Counted from the first letter of the stretch, positions 1-8,813 are shown. The stretch is DNA of 32,628 nucleotides from Caproiciproducens sp. MSJ-32 (GCF_018918055.1 NZ_JAHLPS010000002.1:1-32628); one strand, 5' to 3'. Translations and numbers: made by a program. The notes: generated by a model not told the origin, from the letters alone.

Positions 1-207
1 TTCTGCAGTATTAAAAGTAGAATTAGCGGCCTTCTTATAGGTTACGCCTTTTTCTAAAATAGTTGGTAATCCTATTATTTGTTTAAAGGATTCCACATAA
101 GAAAAAGTTGCTACAGAAGAAACTTTCGTATCATTAAATTTTGCCTTTATGTTTAAAAACCTAATTTTTTTCTTTAAATTTTTTTGATTTTGTTGTAAAC
201 TATTCAT
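1..207 (-). mobile_element. Transposase, N-terminal part only (IS element running off the left edge)
   Basis: The minus strand carries an open frame of 69 codons from an ATG at 207 to the window edge, starting MNSLQQNQKNLKKK and continuing with a segment rich in Lys and Thr (FLNIKAKFNDTKVSS, then LEKGVTYKKAANSTF). The start follows an AAGGGTG Shine-Dalgarno. From memory it resembles the N-terminus of DDE transposases of the IS1380/IS4 kind found in clostridia, but the catalytic part lies outside the window, so the family is uncertain. Its start faces the truncated regulator at 309-614, which suggests that the element, or a rearrangement linked to it, removed the front of that gene. An imperfect inverted repeat (208-222 and 256-272) lies just upstream of the start. 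Whether it belongs to the IS end cannot be decided here. Confidence 0.5.
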
Positions 208-308
208 AGAAATCACCCTTTTGTGTTTTGTTTTTTGTAATTATATTTTAACACTAAAAAGGGATGATTTCTTTTTAATTTTTTTGAACAAAAAATCCTT
301 TAATTTCA

Positions 309-614
309 ATGCCTTTCGGCATTACTTGCCGAATCCAAGTTGAATATAAAAATAATAAGAGGCTTAGTATTATGACTCATTTAGCTTGTGCCTTAGAAAG
401 AGTTATCTTAAAAAACGAACTGTCCTATAACGCAAAAAGAAATCCTTTAGACAAATTATATTTTGATACACTAAAAGATGCTAATTTGATATTTAAAAAA
501 GCTTTATCTTTAGAATTATCAGAAGACGAGCTATATTACATGGTTGATATTATTAAAGAGTATCAACTTACTGATACTTTTAATGCTTATGTAACAGAAA
601 TTCCCAAAAATTAG
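309..614 (+). pseudogene. C-terminal PRD fragment of a LevR-type (sigma-54) PTS regulator
   Basis: About 101 codons remain. From about residue 20 the sequence (IMTHLACALERVILK, later LSLELSEDELYYMVDIIKE) matches a PTS regulation domain: a histidine in the HLAxALER helix and a C-terminal acidic ExELYY helix. LevR-family activators are ~900 residues, with a sigma-54 AAA+ domain followed by PTS-type and PRD domains. Everything in front of the final PRD is missing here. The Met at 309 has no Shine-Dalgarno, and the first ~15 residues read like foreign sequence next to the transposase. Two things downstream support the assignment: a -24/-12 promoter at 715-731 and a mannose-family EIIA start, the usual target of LevR. 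The product is almost certainly non-functional. Confidence 0.65.
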
Positions 615-641
615 TATCAATTTTTATTTTATCTGTATCAA
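614..641 (+). promoter_or_regulatory. Candidate upstream activating sites for the sigma-54 promoter
   Basis: GTATCAA occurs at 614-620 and again at 635-641. The copies are 21 bases apart, so they lie on the same face of the helix. An inverted copy, TGATACA, lies at 703-709. Their place about 75-115 bases upstream of the -24/-12 promoter is where a LevR-type enhancer-binding protein would be expected. Binding is inferred. Confidence 0.4.
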
Positions 642-666
642 ATAAAAATTTTATATTTATATAAAG

Positions 667-726
667 TGCCAATTATGCTAGTTCAGATGAAAATTTTAAC
701 TCTGATACACATAATTGGCATCTTTT
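667..726 (+). terminator. Long hairpin upstream of the EIIA remnant
   Basis: Perfect 11-base arms TGCCAATTATG (667-677) and CATAATTGGCA (710-720) are followed by TCTTTTTT. An inner TCAGA/TCTGA pair (683-687, 701-705) extends the structure. It could terminate the regulator transcript. The right arm is also the -24 element of the promoter at 715-731, so terminator and promoter overlap. Confidence 0.5.
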
Positions 727-731
727 TTGCT
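715..731 (+). promoter_or_regulatory. Sigma-54 (-24/-12) promoter
   Basis: TTGGCA, then eight bases, then TTGCT fits the sigma-54 consensus TTGGCACGNNNNTTGCW. The invariant GG (717-718) and GC (729-730) have the correct spacing. It lies 43 bases before the start codon of the mannose-family EIIA remnant and follows a LevR-type regulator fragment. Since both the activator and the first operon gene are truncated, this appears to be an orphan promoter. Confidence 0.75.
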
Positions 732-773
732 ATATATAATAGTGAAGAAATTTAAGGAAGGAGATGATATTAA

Positions 774-938
774 TTGATAGCAGTAATCATAGCAACTCAT
801 GGATCATTTTCAAAAGAGCTATTAAAATCCTCTGAAATGATTTTTGGAAAACAAAAAAATGTTGCTACTGTATCCTTTGTAGCAGGTGAAGGCACTGATG
901 ATTTAATTGAAAAATACAAATTATATAAGGTTGGGTAA
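774..938 (+). pseudogene. PTS mannose-family EIIA, truncated after ~50 codons
   Basis: A TTG start at 774 follows an AAGGAAGGAGA ribosome site. The frame reads IAVIIATHGSFSKELLKS, then VATVSFVAGEGTDDLIEKY. This is the N-terminus of the mannose/fructose/sorbose EIIA fold, including the phosphorylatable His in ATHG (residue 9) and the GEGxxDL motif. A full EIIA is ~135-145 residues. The similarity ends near codon 50, where the DNA changes abruptly into the antisense of a glycyl radical enzyme gene, and a stop follows at 936-938. No EIIB, EIIC or EIID genes follow, so the operon has been lost downstream of this point. It is non-functional as it stands. Confidence 0.75.
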
Positions 939-2053
939 GTTACTCCTTCTCCCAAGCTATCCAAAGCCAAATCTATAATATCCTCTGGAGTTTCTTTAGA
1001 AAATCTTAAAGTAAATTGAGGCTCAACATACTTGCATTCTCTAGTAACCCTTATAGCTAATCTTGTAAATAAATCAGCAGTTTCAGGATTCCTTCTTCCC
1101 TTTCCTCCTACGATTATTCTCCCATTTACAGTAGTTCTTCTATTTTCAATTAAAGTCCATAGAGACCTCATATAACTTATTGCTTCTTCTTCAGTTATTA
1201 CATTATTATCCAAATCATTTTTTAAAAATGGTCCTAAATAATCATCTAGCCTGCCGTAATTTATTACTCCTGCTAGAAGTGCATAAAGCCAAAATAATTG
1301 CATTGCTTGATGAAAGGATTTCGGTTTGTCTTTTTTTATTATTTCCAAGCTTTCATATATAAGCTTCAATTCTTTTTTTCTTTTAGTGTCAGCAGTTTTT
1401 ATCTTTCTTTTTACCATGTCCTTTAAATATTCAACACAGTCAACAAATAAGTCTAAAGCCTTTAAGGAAGCAATATAAAAATTGTTATTCTTATCCTCTT
1501 TTAAATGCTCCTCTATTAAAGCTCTCAAGCCTCCAATTCCTAAATCTAACAGCTTATGATAATCTAACATCATTCCACTTAATCTAGCTGTTGCAATTAA
1601 GGGATATTCACAATCTATAAAAGCGCCTATTATATTTTCCTGTAGTACATCATTACAATATAAGGCTTTAGTATCATTTTTAAGCCAATATTCATAAAGC
1701 TTATCTATTCTCTTTTTTATATTTTCATCTTCAAACTTATTTTTAAAGTCTAATAATTTACTAAAGACACAGTAATGTCCAACACCACCAATAGAAGTAA
1801 CTGAACCAAAGCCAATAGGAAGAAAATCTAATCTCCCTATAATTTTGTCACAATCTTCTATTTCTCTAAAAAGTGTAGGATATAATACCTTTAAACATTC
1901 AATTTCCCTTAATTCCTTTGCTAAACCGGCAGTGGCTTTATGAACTTTTGTATAAGTCTCCATTATTTCTAATTGTACTATTAAAGGCTTTTCGCAAGGA
2001 AGCTTTTTGCTTACTTCAGCATTTTGAGGTGCATTTACATTTAATTTAGTCAT
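797..2053 (-). pseudogene. Glycyl radical enzyme (pyruvate formate-lyase family), C-terminal half missing
   Basis: The frame starts with MTKLNVNAP at 2053 and encodes about 377 residues of a PFL-like glycyl radical enzyme. Recognisable blocks include KSFHQAMQLFWLYALL, a GRLDDYLGPFL segment, EEAISYMRSLWTLIENR and EPQFTLRFSKETPEDI. After GEGVTYPTLYN the frame enters antisense DNA of the EIIA remnant and stops at 797. Family members are ~750-850 residues, with a catalytic Cys near residues 420-490 and a C-terminal glycyl loop (RVxGY type). Both are absent, so no radical chemistry is possible. No activating radical SAM enzyme is in the window. The start is only one base from the stop of the NanE-like gene, so the two form an operon. 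The intact enzyme's substrate cannot be told; it does not look like PFL itself or YbiW. Confidence 0.75.
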
Positions 2054-2793
2054 TAATGCTTCCTCCTTTCAGCTTCTCTCCAATTTTCCTTATAACCACT
2101 CATAAGATCAACAAAACGTTTGGCCGTTAAATGAGGTCTTGTAATTGCACTTCCAACAACAACTGCATGAGCACCTAAATACAAGGCTTTTATGGCATCT
2201 TCAGGACTATAAATATGTCCTTCCATTATTACATAAGCCCTATCTTTAAAATCCCTGCACATTCTAGCAAATTCCCTAAAGTCAGGCCCCTCTATATTTT
2301 TTGTTTCTTCTGTATATCCATATAAAGTAGGTGCTACTATATCGGCTCCTAATTCTATTGCCCTTTCTGCCTCATCATAAGTAGATATATCAGCAAAAAT
2401 AATAGCTTCAGGGATTTCTGCCTTTAATTTTGGAAGTAATTCATATGCCCTAGTTTTTTCATGAGTAATTTGGCTTGTACAATCAAGAGCTATAATTTCT
2501 GCACCTGCTTCCCAAACTTCTTTAGCTGCTTCTAAAGTAGGAGTAATAAATACATCTGTATCCTCATGCCATATTTTATATAAGCCTATCACCGGTAAAT
2601 CAACCTTTTCTTTAATTGCTCTTATTTGTTCTGGTGAGTTTGCCCTTATTCCAACCGCCCCTGCCCATTTTGCAGCTTCTGCCATTTTTACAACAATATC
2701 CTCAGTATATATTGGATCATCCTTTTGTACCTGGCAAGATACTATTAAACCGTTTTTTAATGCTTCTAATAATTCTTTCTTTTTATCTCTCAT
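2053..2793 (-). CDS. nanE: NanE-like N-acylmannosamine-6-phosphate 2-epimerase, divergent
   Basis: This is a 246-residue TIM-barrel protein of the NanE family, which converts ManNAc-6-P to GlcNAc-6-P in sialic acid catabolism. Family features are PVIGLYKIW with the probable catalytic Lys at about 73, FITPT, IFADISTYDEA, and IMEGHIYSPEDA with the acidic residue Glu 191. The loop that normally reads ALDAT-R-RP is ALDCTSQITHE here, so the usual arginines are missing and the substrate may differ. No nanA, nanK or nagB lies nearby. Instead the gene is coupled to a truncated glycyl radical enzyme and preceded by a DeoR regulator. The start has an AAAGGGG ribosome site and lies behind a good promoter at 2834-2862. 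The family call is firm; the ManNAc-6-P substrate is doubtful. Confidence 0.8.
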   Translation of the reverse strand: MRDKKKELLEALKNGLIVSCQVQKDDPIYTEDIVVKMAEAAKWAGAVGIRANSPEQIRAIKEKVDLPVIGLYKIWHEDTDVFITPTLEAAKEVWEAGAEIIALDCTSQITHEKTRAYELLPKLKAEIPEAIIFADISTYDEAERAIELGADIVAPTLYGYTEETKNIEGPDFREFARMCRDFKDRAYVIMEGHIYSPEDAIKALYLGAHAVVVGSAITRPHLTAKRFVDLMSGYKENWREAERRKH

Positions 2794-2833
2794 ATTCCAA
2801 TCCCCTTTGTAATTTTTTCCATTTTATATTTAT

Positions 2834-2894
2834 ATTATAATCTAATAATATTTCATTTTCAATCATATTCTTTCATTTATTTGCAATCATATTC
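2834..2894 (-). promoter_or_regulatory. Promoter of the nanE-like operon with DeoR-type operator repeats
   Basis: On the minus strand, TTGAAA (2857-2862), 17 bases and TATAAT (2834-2839) form a strong sigma-A promoter. On the plus strand, TTTCATTTTCAATCATATTC (2851-2870) overlaps the -35, and a related copy lies just upstream (2871-2894). A 17-base near-identical copy, TTTCATTTATTTTCAAT, lies at 3783-3799 in front of the deoR gene. Shared repeats at both promoters suggest operators for that DeoR protein. Confidence 0.6.
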
Positions 2895-2906
2895 AACTAT
2901 AAACAT

Positions 2907-2946
2907 AAAAAAAAGGATCCTTTAACAATAGCGCTAAAGAATCCTT
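2907..2946 (-). terminator. Terminator after deoR
   Basis: On the minus strand, AAGGATTCTTTA and TAAAGGATCCTT pair (one wobble) around a 10-base loop, followed by a run of eight T. It lies just after the DeoR gene and separates it from the nanE-like transcript. Confidence 0.7.
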
Positions 2947-2964
2947 CAATTACTTTTCTTTATT

Positions 2965-3723
2965 TTAAATAAATATAAAATTTTCTGGTATTTCTAATTC
3001 AGTTGAAGAAGAATTACAAATAATTTTATCAAATTCATCTAAGCTTTTAAATTTAAAAAAACCTCTTTTATCTAACTTACTTGAATCTATTAGTAAATAA
3101 CTATGCTTTGAATTTTCCATGGCAATAGTTTTCATTATAGGACTCTCAACTTCAGTAGTATAGCTAATTCCAGCCTCTAAATCTACTCCTGAACAGCCAA
3201 TAAAAGCATGATCAAAATGAAAATTTTTCAGCATATTTTGAGCAATTGGCCCTACACTCATGCCATAATAAGGTAGATATAAGCCTCCAATAAGAAAAAT
3301 TTCAGCATTTACATTATTTATTATCTTACTCATTGCCAAATTACTATGAGTAACTATCTTTATTCTCTTTTCTGATAAATACCTAATTAAAGGTACTAAG
3401 GTTGTTCCACCATCTATAAAAACACAATCGCCATCTTTAACAAATTGAGAGGCATAAATTGAAATCTTATTTTTTTCTTCGTAATTTAATGAAATTTTTT
3501 CATTCATTGTTAATTCTGCATTATCTAACAATGGATAATTTTCATCGGTTATTGTAGCTCCTCCAAGAACTCTTTTTAACTTTCCTTCTTTTTCTAACTT
3601 CTCAAAATCCCTTCTAACCGTTGCCTCAGATATATTTAATTGAGCGGCTATTTCCTTTAAATTAACAACTCCCTTTTTATTTAACTCATTAATTATAAAT
3701 ATTTTCCTTTCAGATGCTATCAT
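2965..3723 (-). CDS. DeoR-family sugar-phosphate-responsive repressor
   Basis: The protein has 252 residues. An N-terminal winged helix (about 3-55, ISEATVRRDFEKLEKEG with the DeoR-typical recognition helix) precedes a DeoRC sensor domain (about 75-235, with FIDGGTTLVPLIRYL and HFDHAFIGCSGVD). This domain binds phosphorylated sugars in the family. A longer frame begins 15 bases upstream (GGNYM), but GGGAGGG ending six bases before the ATG at 3723 fixes the start used here. It has its own promoter (3746-3774) and terminator. Repeats shared between its promoter and the next promoter downstream imply that it represses itself and the nanE-like/glycyl radical operon. Its inducer is unknown. Confidence 0.85.
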   Translation of the reverse strand: MIASERKIFIINELNKKGVVNLKEIAAQLNISEATVRRDFEKLEKEGKLKRVLGGATITDENYPLLDNAELTMNEKISLNYEEKNKISIYASQFVKDGDCVFIDGGTTLVPLIRYLSEKRIKIVTHSNLAMSKIINNVNAEIFLIGGLYLPYYGMSVGPIAQNMLKNFHFDHAFIGCSGVDLEAGISYTTEVESPIMKTIAMENSKHSYLLIDSSKLDKRGFFKFKSLDEFDKIICNSSSTELEIPENFIFI

Positions 3724-3745
3724 ATAATTCCCTCCCAATAAGGAA

Positions 3746-3799
3746 ATTATAATTCATTCCTTTAACAACTTCAATCAAATAATTTCATTTATTTTCAAT
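3746..3799 (-). promoter_or_regulatory. deoR promoter and operator-like repeat
   Basis: TTGAAG (3769-3774), 17 bases and TATAAT (3746-3751) on the minus strand form the promoter. TTTCATTTATTTTCAAT at 3783-3799 (plus strand) differs by one base from the copy at 2871-2887. Confidence 0.55.
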
Positions 3800-3809
3800 T
3801 ATATATAAT

Positions 3810-5525
3810 CTATTCCATGTATCCACCCTTCATTGGTGAAACAGCTCTATCTGAATATAGTTTTAATATTCCAGATTCATATTTATTTTTTCTAGCCTTC
3901 CAACTCTCTTTACGTTTATTTAAAATTTTCTCAATTTCTTCTAAAGGCATTCTTTCTCCATTTACTCCTACCATTTGAAGAATTCTATTTTCAATATCTA
4001 TTTCTATTAAGTCGTTTTCTTCTACTAAAGCAATTGGCCCTCCCTCTGCAGCTTCTGGGGAAACATGTCCTATTGCTGGCCCCCTAGAGGCGCCAGAAAA
4101 TCTTCCATCAGTAATTAATGCAATACTAGCAGCTAGTTCTTCATCTGAAGAAATTGCTTCCGTAGTATAAAACATCTCTGGCATCCCACTTCCCTTTGGG
4201 CCCTCATATCTAATAAATACAGCATCACCAGGTTTAATTTTTTTAGTTAATACTGCTTCTATTGCTTCTTCTTCACTATCAAAAGGCCTTGCCTTAAGTA
4301 TAGCCTTATGCATCTCCTTTGGAACTGCTGAATGTTTAACAACTGCACCATCTGGAGCAATGTTTCCTCTTAATATTGCAATAGCTCCATTCTTTCCTAT
4401 TGGATTAGTATATGGTCTAATAATATCTTCTTTCTTTAGGCCAGTTTCTTTTAAATATTCATAACATTTTTCATAATATCCATTTTTCTTTAGATCTTCT
4501 AAGTTTTCTCCTAAAGTTTTTCCTGTTACTGTCATTACATCTAAATGTAATAGTTCTTTAAGCTCTTCCATTATTGCTGGTACCCCTCCTGCATAATAGA
4601 AATATTCTGCAGGCCATTTACCTGTTGGGCGGATATTTAATAAATATGGCGCATATCGGTGAATTTTATCAAAGGCTTCAGCATCCAATTCTATTCCAAA
4701 TTCATGGGCTATAGCTGGAATGTGTAAAAGTGAATTGCTAGAACCAGAAATTGCAGCATGTATAATTATTGCATTCTCAAAAGATTTTGCTGTAACAATG
4801 TCCCTTGCTCTTAAATTTTTTTTAGCTAATTCTACTACTTGTTTACCTGCTTCAATTGCAACTTTTTCTAAATCTTCACAGTTTGCAGGCATTACTGAAC
4901 TTCCTGGCAGCATTAATCCTAATGCTTCAGCCATAATCTGCATAGTTGCCGCTGTCCCCATAAAGGAACATGAACCAGCCGATGGGCAGGCATTATTTTT
5001 ATAATATGTTAATTCCTCCTCAGTAATTTCTCCTCGTCTTTCCATAGCACTATAAGTTCCTATTTGCTCTAATGTCAAAAGATTTGGACCAGCCTTCATT
5101 ACTCCGCCAGTAACAACAATTGATGGTATATTAATTCTTCCAATTGCCATTAAATGAGCAGGAACCCCCTTATCACAACTAGTGATAAATACTCCTCCAT
5201 CAAAAGGGGTTGCATTGGCATGAATTTCGATAAGATTTGCAAGGGCATCTCTTGACGCTAAGGAATAATTTATTCCGTCATGTCCCTGAGCCATTCCATC
5301 ACATATGTCTGTTGCAAAAAACCTTGATGCCTTTCCTCCTTTTTCCCCTACTCCCTTTACTGCATTATTTACAAATTTTAATAAATGTACGCTGCCTGGG
5401 TGGCTGTCACCAAAAGTACTTTCAATTATTATTTGTACTTTTGATAAATCTTCTGATGTATATCCCATTCCTCTACGAAGAGGATCCATTTCTGGAGCTA
5501 TTTTTCTTATTTCTTGACTTATCAT
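3810..5525 (-). CDS. IlvD/Edd-family dehydratase, probably for a sugar acid
   Basis: This 571-residue Fe-S dehydratase belongs to the dihydroxy-acid/6-phosphogluconate dehydratase family. Conserved blocks are ATDICDGMAQGHDG (71-84), FITSCDKGVPA with Cys 117, CPSAGSCSFMGTAATMQ with Cys 185, and the C-terminal ALITDGRFSGASRGPAIGH. The first cluster ligand, normally in a PCNxH motif, is replaced by HPGSVH near residue 42-47. Only two of the three classical cysteines remain, unless Cys 75 or Cys 180 substitutes. The gene follows the GH4 glucosidase by 51 bases with no ilvB, ilvC or ilvE nearby, which argues against valine/isoleucine synthesis and for a sugar-acid dehydratase in alpha-glucoside breakdown. 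It may be labelled ilvD by automatic annotation. The start has GGAGG five bases upstream. Confidence 0.8.
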   Translation of the reverse strand: MISQEIRKIAPEMDPLRRGMGYTSEDLSKVQIIIESTFGDSHPGSVHLLKFVNNAVKGVGEKGGKASRFFATDICDGMAQGHDGINYSLASRDALANLIEIHANATPFDGGVFITSCDKGVPAHLMAIGRINIPSIVVTGGVMKAGPNLLTLEQIGTYSAMERRGEITEEELTYYKNNACPSAGSCSFMGTAATMQIMAEALGLMLPGSSVMPANCEDLEKVAIEAGKQVVELAKKNLRARDIVTAKSFENAIIIHAAISGSSNSLLHIPAIAHEFGIELDAEAFDKIHRYAPYLLNIRPTGKWPAEYFYYAGGVPAIMEELKELLHLDVMTVTGKTLGENLEDLKKNGYYEKCYEYLKETGLKKEDIIRPYTNPIGKNGAIAILRGNIAPDGAVVKHSAVPKEMHKAILKARPFDSEEEAIEAVLTKKIKPGDAVFIRYEGPKGSGMPEMFYTTEAISSDEELAASIALITDGRFSGASRGPAIGHVSPEAAEGGPIALVEENDLIEIDIENRILQMVGVNGERMPLEEIEKILNKRKESWKARKNKYESGILKLYSDRAVSPMKGGYME

Positions 5526-5546
5526 ATTATCCTCCCATATTAAATA

Positions 5547-5567
5547 AGGGGCTGCTTAATTGCCCCT
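5547..5567 (-). terminator. Short GC hairpin between GH4 and the dehydratase gene
   Basis: AGGGGC (5547-5552) and GCCCCT (5562-5567) pair around a nine-base loop. The minus-strand tail (TTATTTAAT) is a poor U-tract, so partial termination or mRNA 3' end protection is more likely than a full stop. Confidence 0.4.
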
Positions 5568-5576
5568 ATATTTTTA

Positions 5577-6929
<1,353 letters not shown>

Positions 6930-7020
6930 TTAGTTCTCTAAAAGATTTTAAATTTCTTCTTTCTTATGTGCTTATTATAGGAAAGTAATATTCCCCAGTA
7001 AACCTTTTTAAGCCTTATAA

Positions 7021-7050
7021 AAACATGTTACTTAAGCTTGTAACCTGTTT
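7021..7050 (-). promoter_or_regulatory. Hairpin/operator-like repeat upstream of GH4
   Basis: AAACATGTTAC (7021-7031) and GTAACCTGTTT (7040-7050) form a near-perfect inverted repeat. On the minus strand it ends in a short T-run. The same unit, AGTAACAYGTTTTT followed by AAGGC, occurs once more at 8775-8805, between the RpiR and EIICB genes. It could be a terminator, an RpiR-family operator, or both. Confidence 0.5.
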
Positions 7051-7069
7051 CTTTTCTATAAATTTTCAT

Positions 7070-7104
7070 AATAAAAGGGACCATATTTTAATGCCCCTTT
7101 TATT
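7070..7104 (-). terminator. Hairpin after the alpha-glucoside PTS gene
   Basis: AATAAAAGGG (7070-7079) pairs perfectly with CCCTTTTATT (7095-7104), 14 bases beyond the EIICB stop on the minus strand. The 3' side is T-rich only within the stem, so it may be a weak terminator or an mRNA-stabilising end. Confidence 0.5.
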
Positions 7105-7117
7105 AATAAAAATATCC

Positions 7118-8692
7118 TTAATTTGCTTCTATTCCAAGATATTCATCTACACTCTTTCTTACTCCATTTACTCTTAAGCCATAAACTACCTGTACATTAT
7201 CCCCTTTAATAATTACTCCATTAGCTTGAGTTTCTTCTTTTAATAAAGCAGTATCAACCAATGACGAATCTTTTACAATTAATCTTAATCTTGTATAACA
7301 ATTATCTACTTTTACAATATTATCAGCCCCGCCAAGACCTTTAACTATTACGGATGCTAATTCTTCTGAAAGCTTCTCTGCTTCCTTTTTTTCCTTGTAA
7401 TCTTTCTTTGTATAAAGTTTTGTTTCTCCCTCTTCTTCTCTTCCTGGAGTCTTAAGATTATACTTAGTTATCACAGCTCTAAAGATAAGATAATAAAGCA
7501 CAAACTGTCCTAAGCCTATTAAGATAAACATTGGCCAACCTGTTTTTTCTATTCCAAGAGGTACATTATATAATAAGAAATCTATAAAACCATTTGGGCC
7601 TATTGCTCTAATTCCTAATATATTTAATACAACCATTCCTGCACCGCTTAAGAATGCATGTAATACAAATAGTATTGGTGCTGCAAACATAAAGGAGAAT
7701 TCTATAGGTTCAGTAACCCCTGCTAGTATAGAAGTAACAGCTGCTGGAATTAATATAGCTTTAATCTTAGTCTTATTCTTTGGTAATGCAGTATGATACA
7801 TTGCTAAGCATGCACCAATTAAACCAAACATCTTTGAAAGCCCTCTTGCATCCCAAATTACTGATGCAGAAAGTTTTGCTATTGTTGGATCTGCCATTTC
7901 TGCAAAATAAATATTTCTTGAACCTTCTAATACTTGACCGCCAATTTCAGCAACTCCACCTAAAGAACTATATAAGAAAGGAGTATAAACTAAATGATGT
8001 AAGCCAGTTGGGATTAATAGTCTTTCTAAAGTTCCATACACGAAAATTCCTAAATTACCTGCATTTTGAATAAATGTTCCTGTGCTGTTAATAAATTTTT
8101 GTACAAACGGCCATACAAAACTAAAAACTACAGCTAATAAAACAGTTACTGGAATAAGAATAATAAATACTAATCTAGTTCCTCCATATATTTGAAATGC
8201 TCCATTGAATTCCTTTTCACAATATTTATTATGAACATATGAAACAACTATCCCTAAAATAATTCCTAAAAATACTCCCATATCAAGTACTTGAACACCT
8301 AATACAGTTGTTTGTCCACTTCCTCTTAATGCATCTGCCGGTACTAATTTTTCAGTTAAAGTTAAAAATATATTCATTGCATTTATAAATACTAAAAATA
8401 CTAATAATGATGTAAATCCAGCTTCTGCTTTTTTCTTTTTAGCTAATCCTACAGATAATCCTACACAAAAAATAATACCTAGATTTGTTAAAATTGAAAC
8501 TAATGAGCCTGATAGCATTTTTCCTAGTCCAAAAACTAGATCGTTTTGTAAAAATGGCAAAACTTCTGCTAACTTTGCATTTGTTAAAATATTTCCTAAA
8601 GCAATTATTATACCTGCTATTGGTAAGATTAGTACTGGTACAAACATTCCCTTAGAAAAGTTTTGTAATTGGTTCATTATCTTTTCTTTCAT
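7118..8692 (-). CDS. malB: PTS EIICB, alpha-glucoside (maltose/glucose family)
   Basis: The product is a 524-residue membrane permease of the PTS that takes up and phosphorylates an alpha-glucoside. The EIIC part (about 1-410) has many hydrophobic spans and the conserved substrate motif AGVTEPIEFSFMF. The EIIB part (about 445-524) has the phosphorylated Cys 465 in NCYTRLRLIV. There is no EIIA domain, so a glucose-type EIIA encoded elsewhere must supply phosphate. GGAGGG five bases before ATG at 8692 sets the start. The GH4 gene follows and the RpiR regulator precedes it, which makes an uptake-hydrolysis module. Substrate specificity between maltose, trehalulose-type isomers and other alpha-glucosides is open. 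Confidence 0.88.
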   Translation of the reverse strand: MKEKIMNQLQNFSKGMFVPVLILPIAGIIIALGNILTNAKLAEVLPFLQNDLVFGLGKMLSGSLVSILTNLGIIFCVGLSVGLAKKKKAEAGFTSLLVFLVFINAMNIFLTLTEKLVPADALRGSGQTTVLGVQVLDMGVFLGIILGIVVSYVHNKYCEKEFNGAFQIYGGTRLVFIILIPVTVLLAVVFSFVWPFVQKFINSTGTFIQNAGNLGIFVYGTLERLLIPTGLHHLVYTPFLYSSLGGVAEIGGQVLEGSRNIYFAEMADPTIAKLSASVIWDARGLSKMFGLIGACLAMYHTALPKNKTKIKAILIPAAVTSILAGVTEPIEFSFMFAAPILFVLHAFLSGAGMVVLNILGIRAIGPNGFIDFLLYNVPLGIEKTGWPMFILIGLGQFVLYYLIFRAVITKYNLKTPGREEEGETKLYTKKDYKEKKEAEKLSEELASVIVKGLGGADNIVKVDNCYTRLRLIVKDSSLVDTALLKEETQANGVIIKGDNVQVVYGLRVNGVRKSVDEYLGIEAN

Positions 8693-8780
8693 TTTTTTCC
8701 CTCCATTTATTTAAATAAGAAATCATTTACAAGCCATATTATAAATAGCGAAATCTTATATGTATATAGATTTTGCCTTC

Positions 8781-8813
8781 AAAAAAACGTGTTACTCAAT
8801 TAGATAACACGTT
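8781..8813 (-). terminator. Hairpin over the rpiR stop codon (terminator and possible operator)
   Basis: AACGTGTTA (8786-8794) and TAACACGTT (8805-8813) are perfect arms with a 10-base loop. The minus-strand 3' side continues into seven T, a good intrinsic terminator. The rpiR stop codon lies in the stem. Its distal half is repeated upstream of the GH4 gene (7021-7050), which also fits a regulator binding site. Confidence 0.65.

Noticed and set aside
308-321. Short palindrome ATGCCTTTCGGCAT
   Set aside because: Five-base arms in a scar region; no function or IS end can be tied to it.
797-925. The last ~41 codons of the glycyl radical enzyme frame as a real C-terminus
   Set aside because: They are antisense to the EIIA coding sequence and replace the catalytic half of the enzyme, so they arise from the junction.
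3810-5525. Simple annotation as IlvD for branched-chain amino acid synthesis
   Set aside because: No ilv neighbours, it lies in a PTS/GH4 operon, and the first Fe-S cysteine motif is changed; sugar-acid dehydration is more likely, though not proven.
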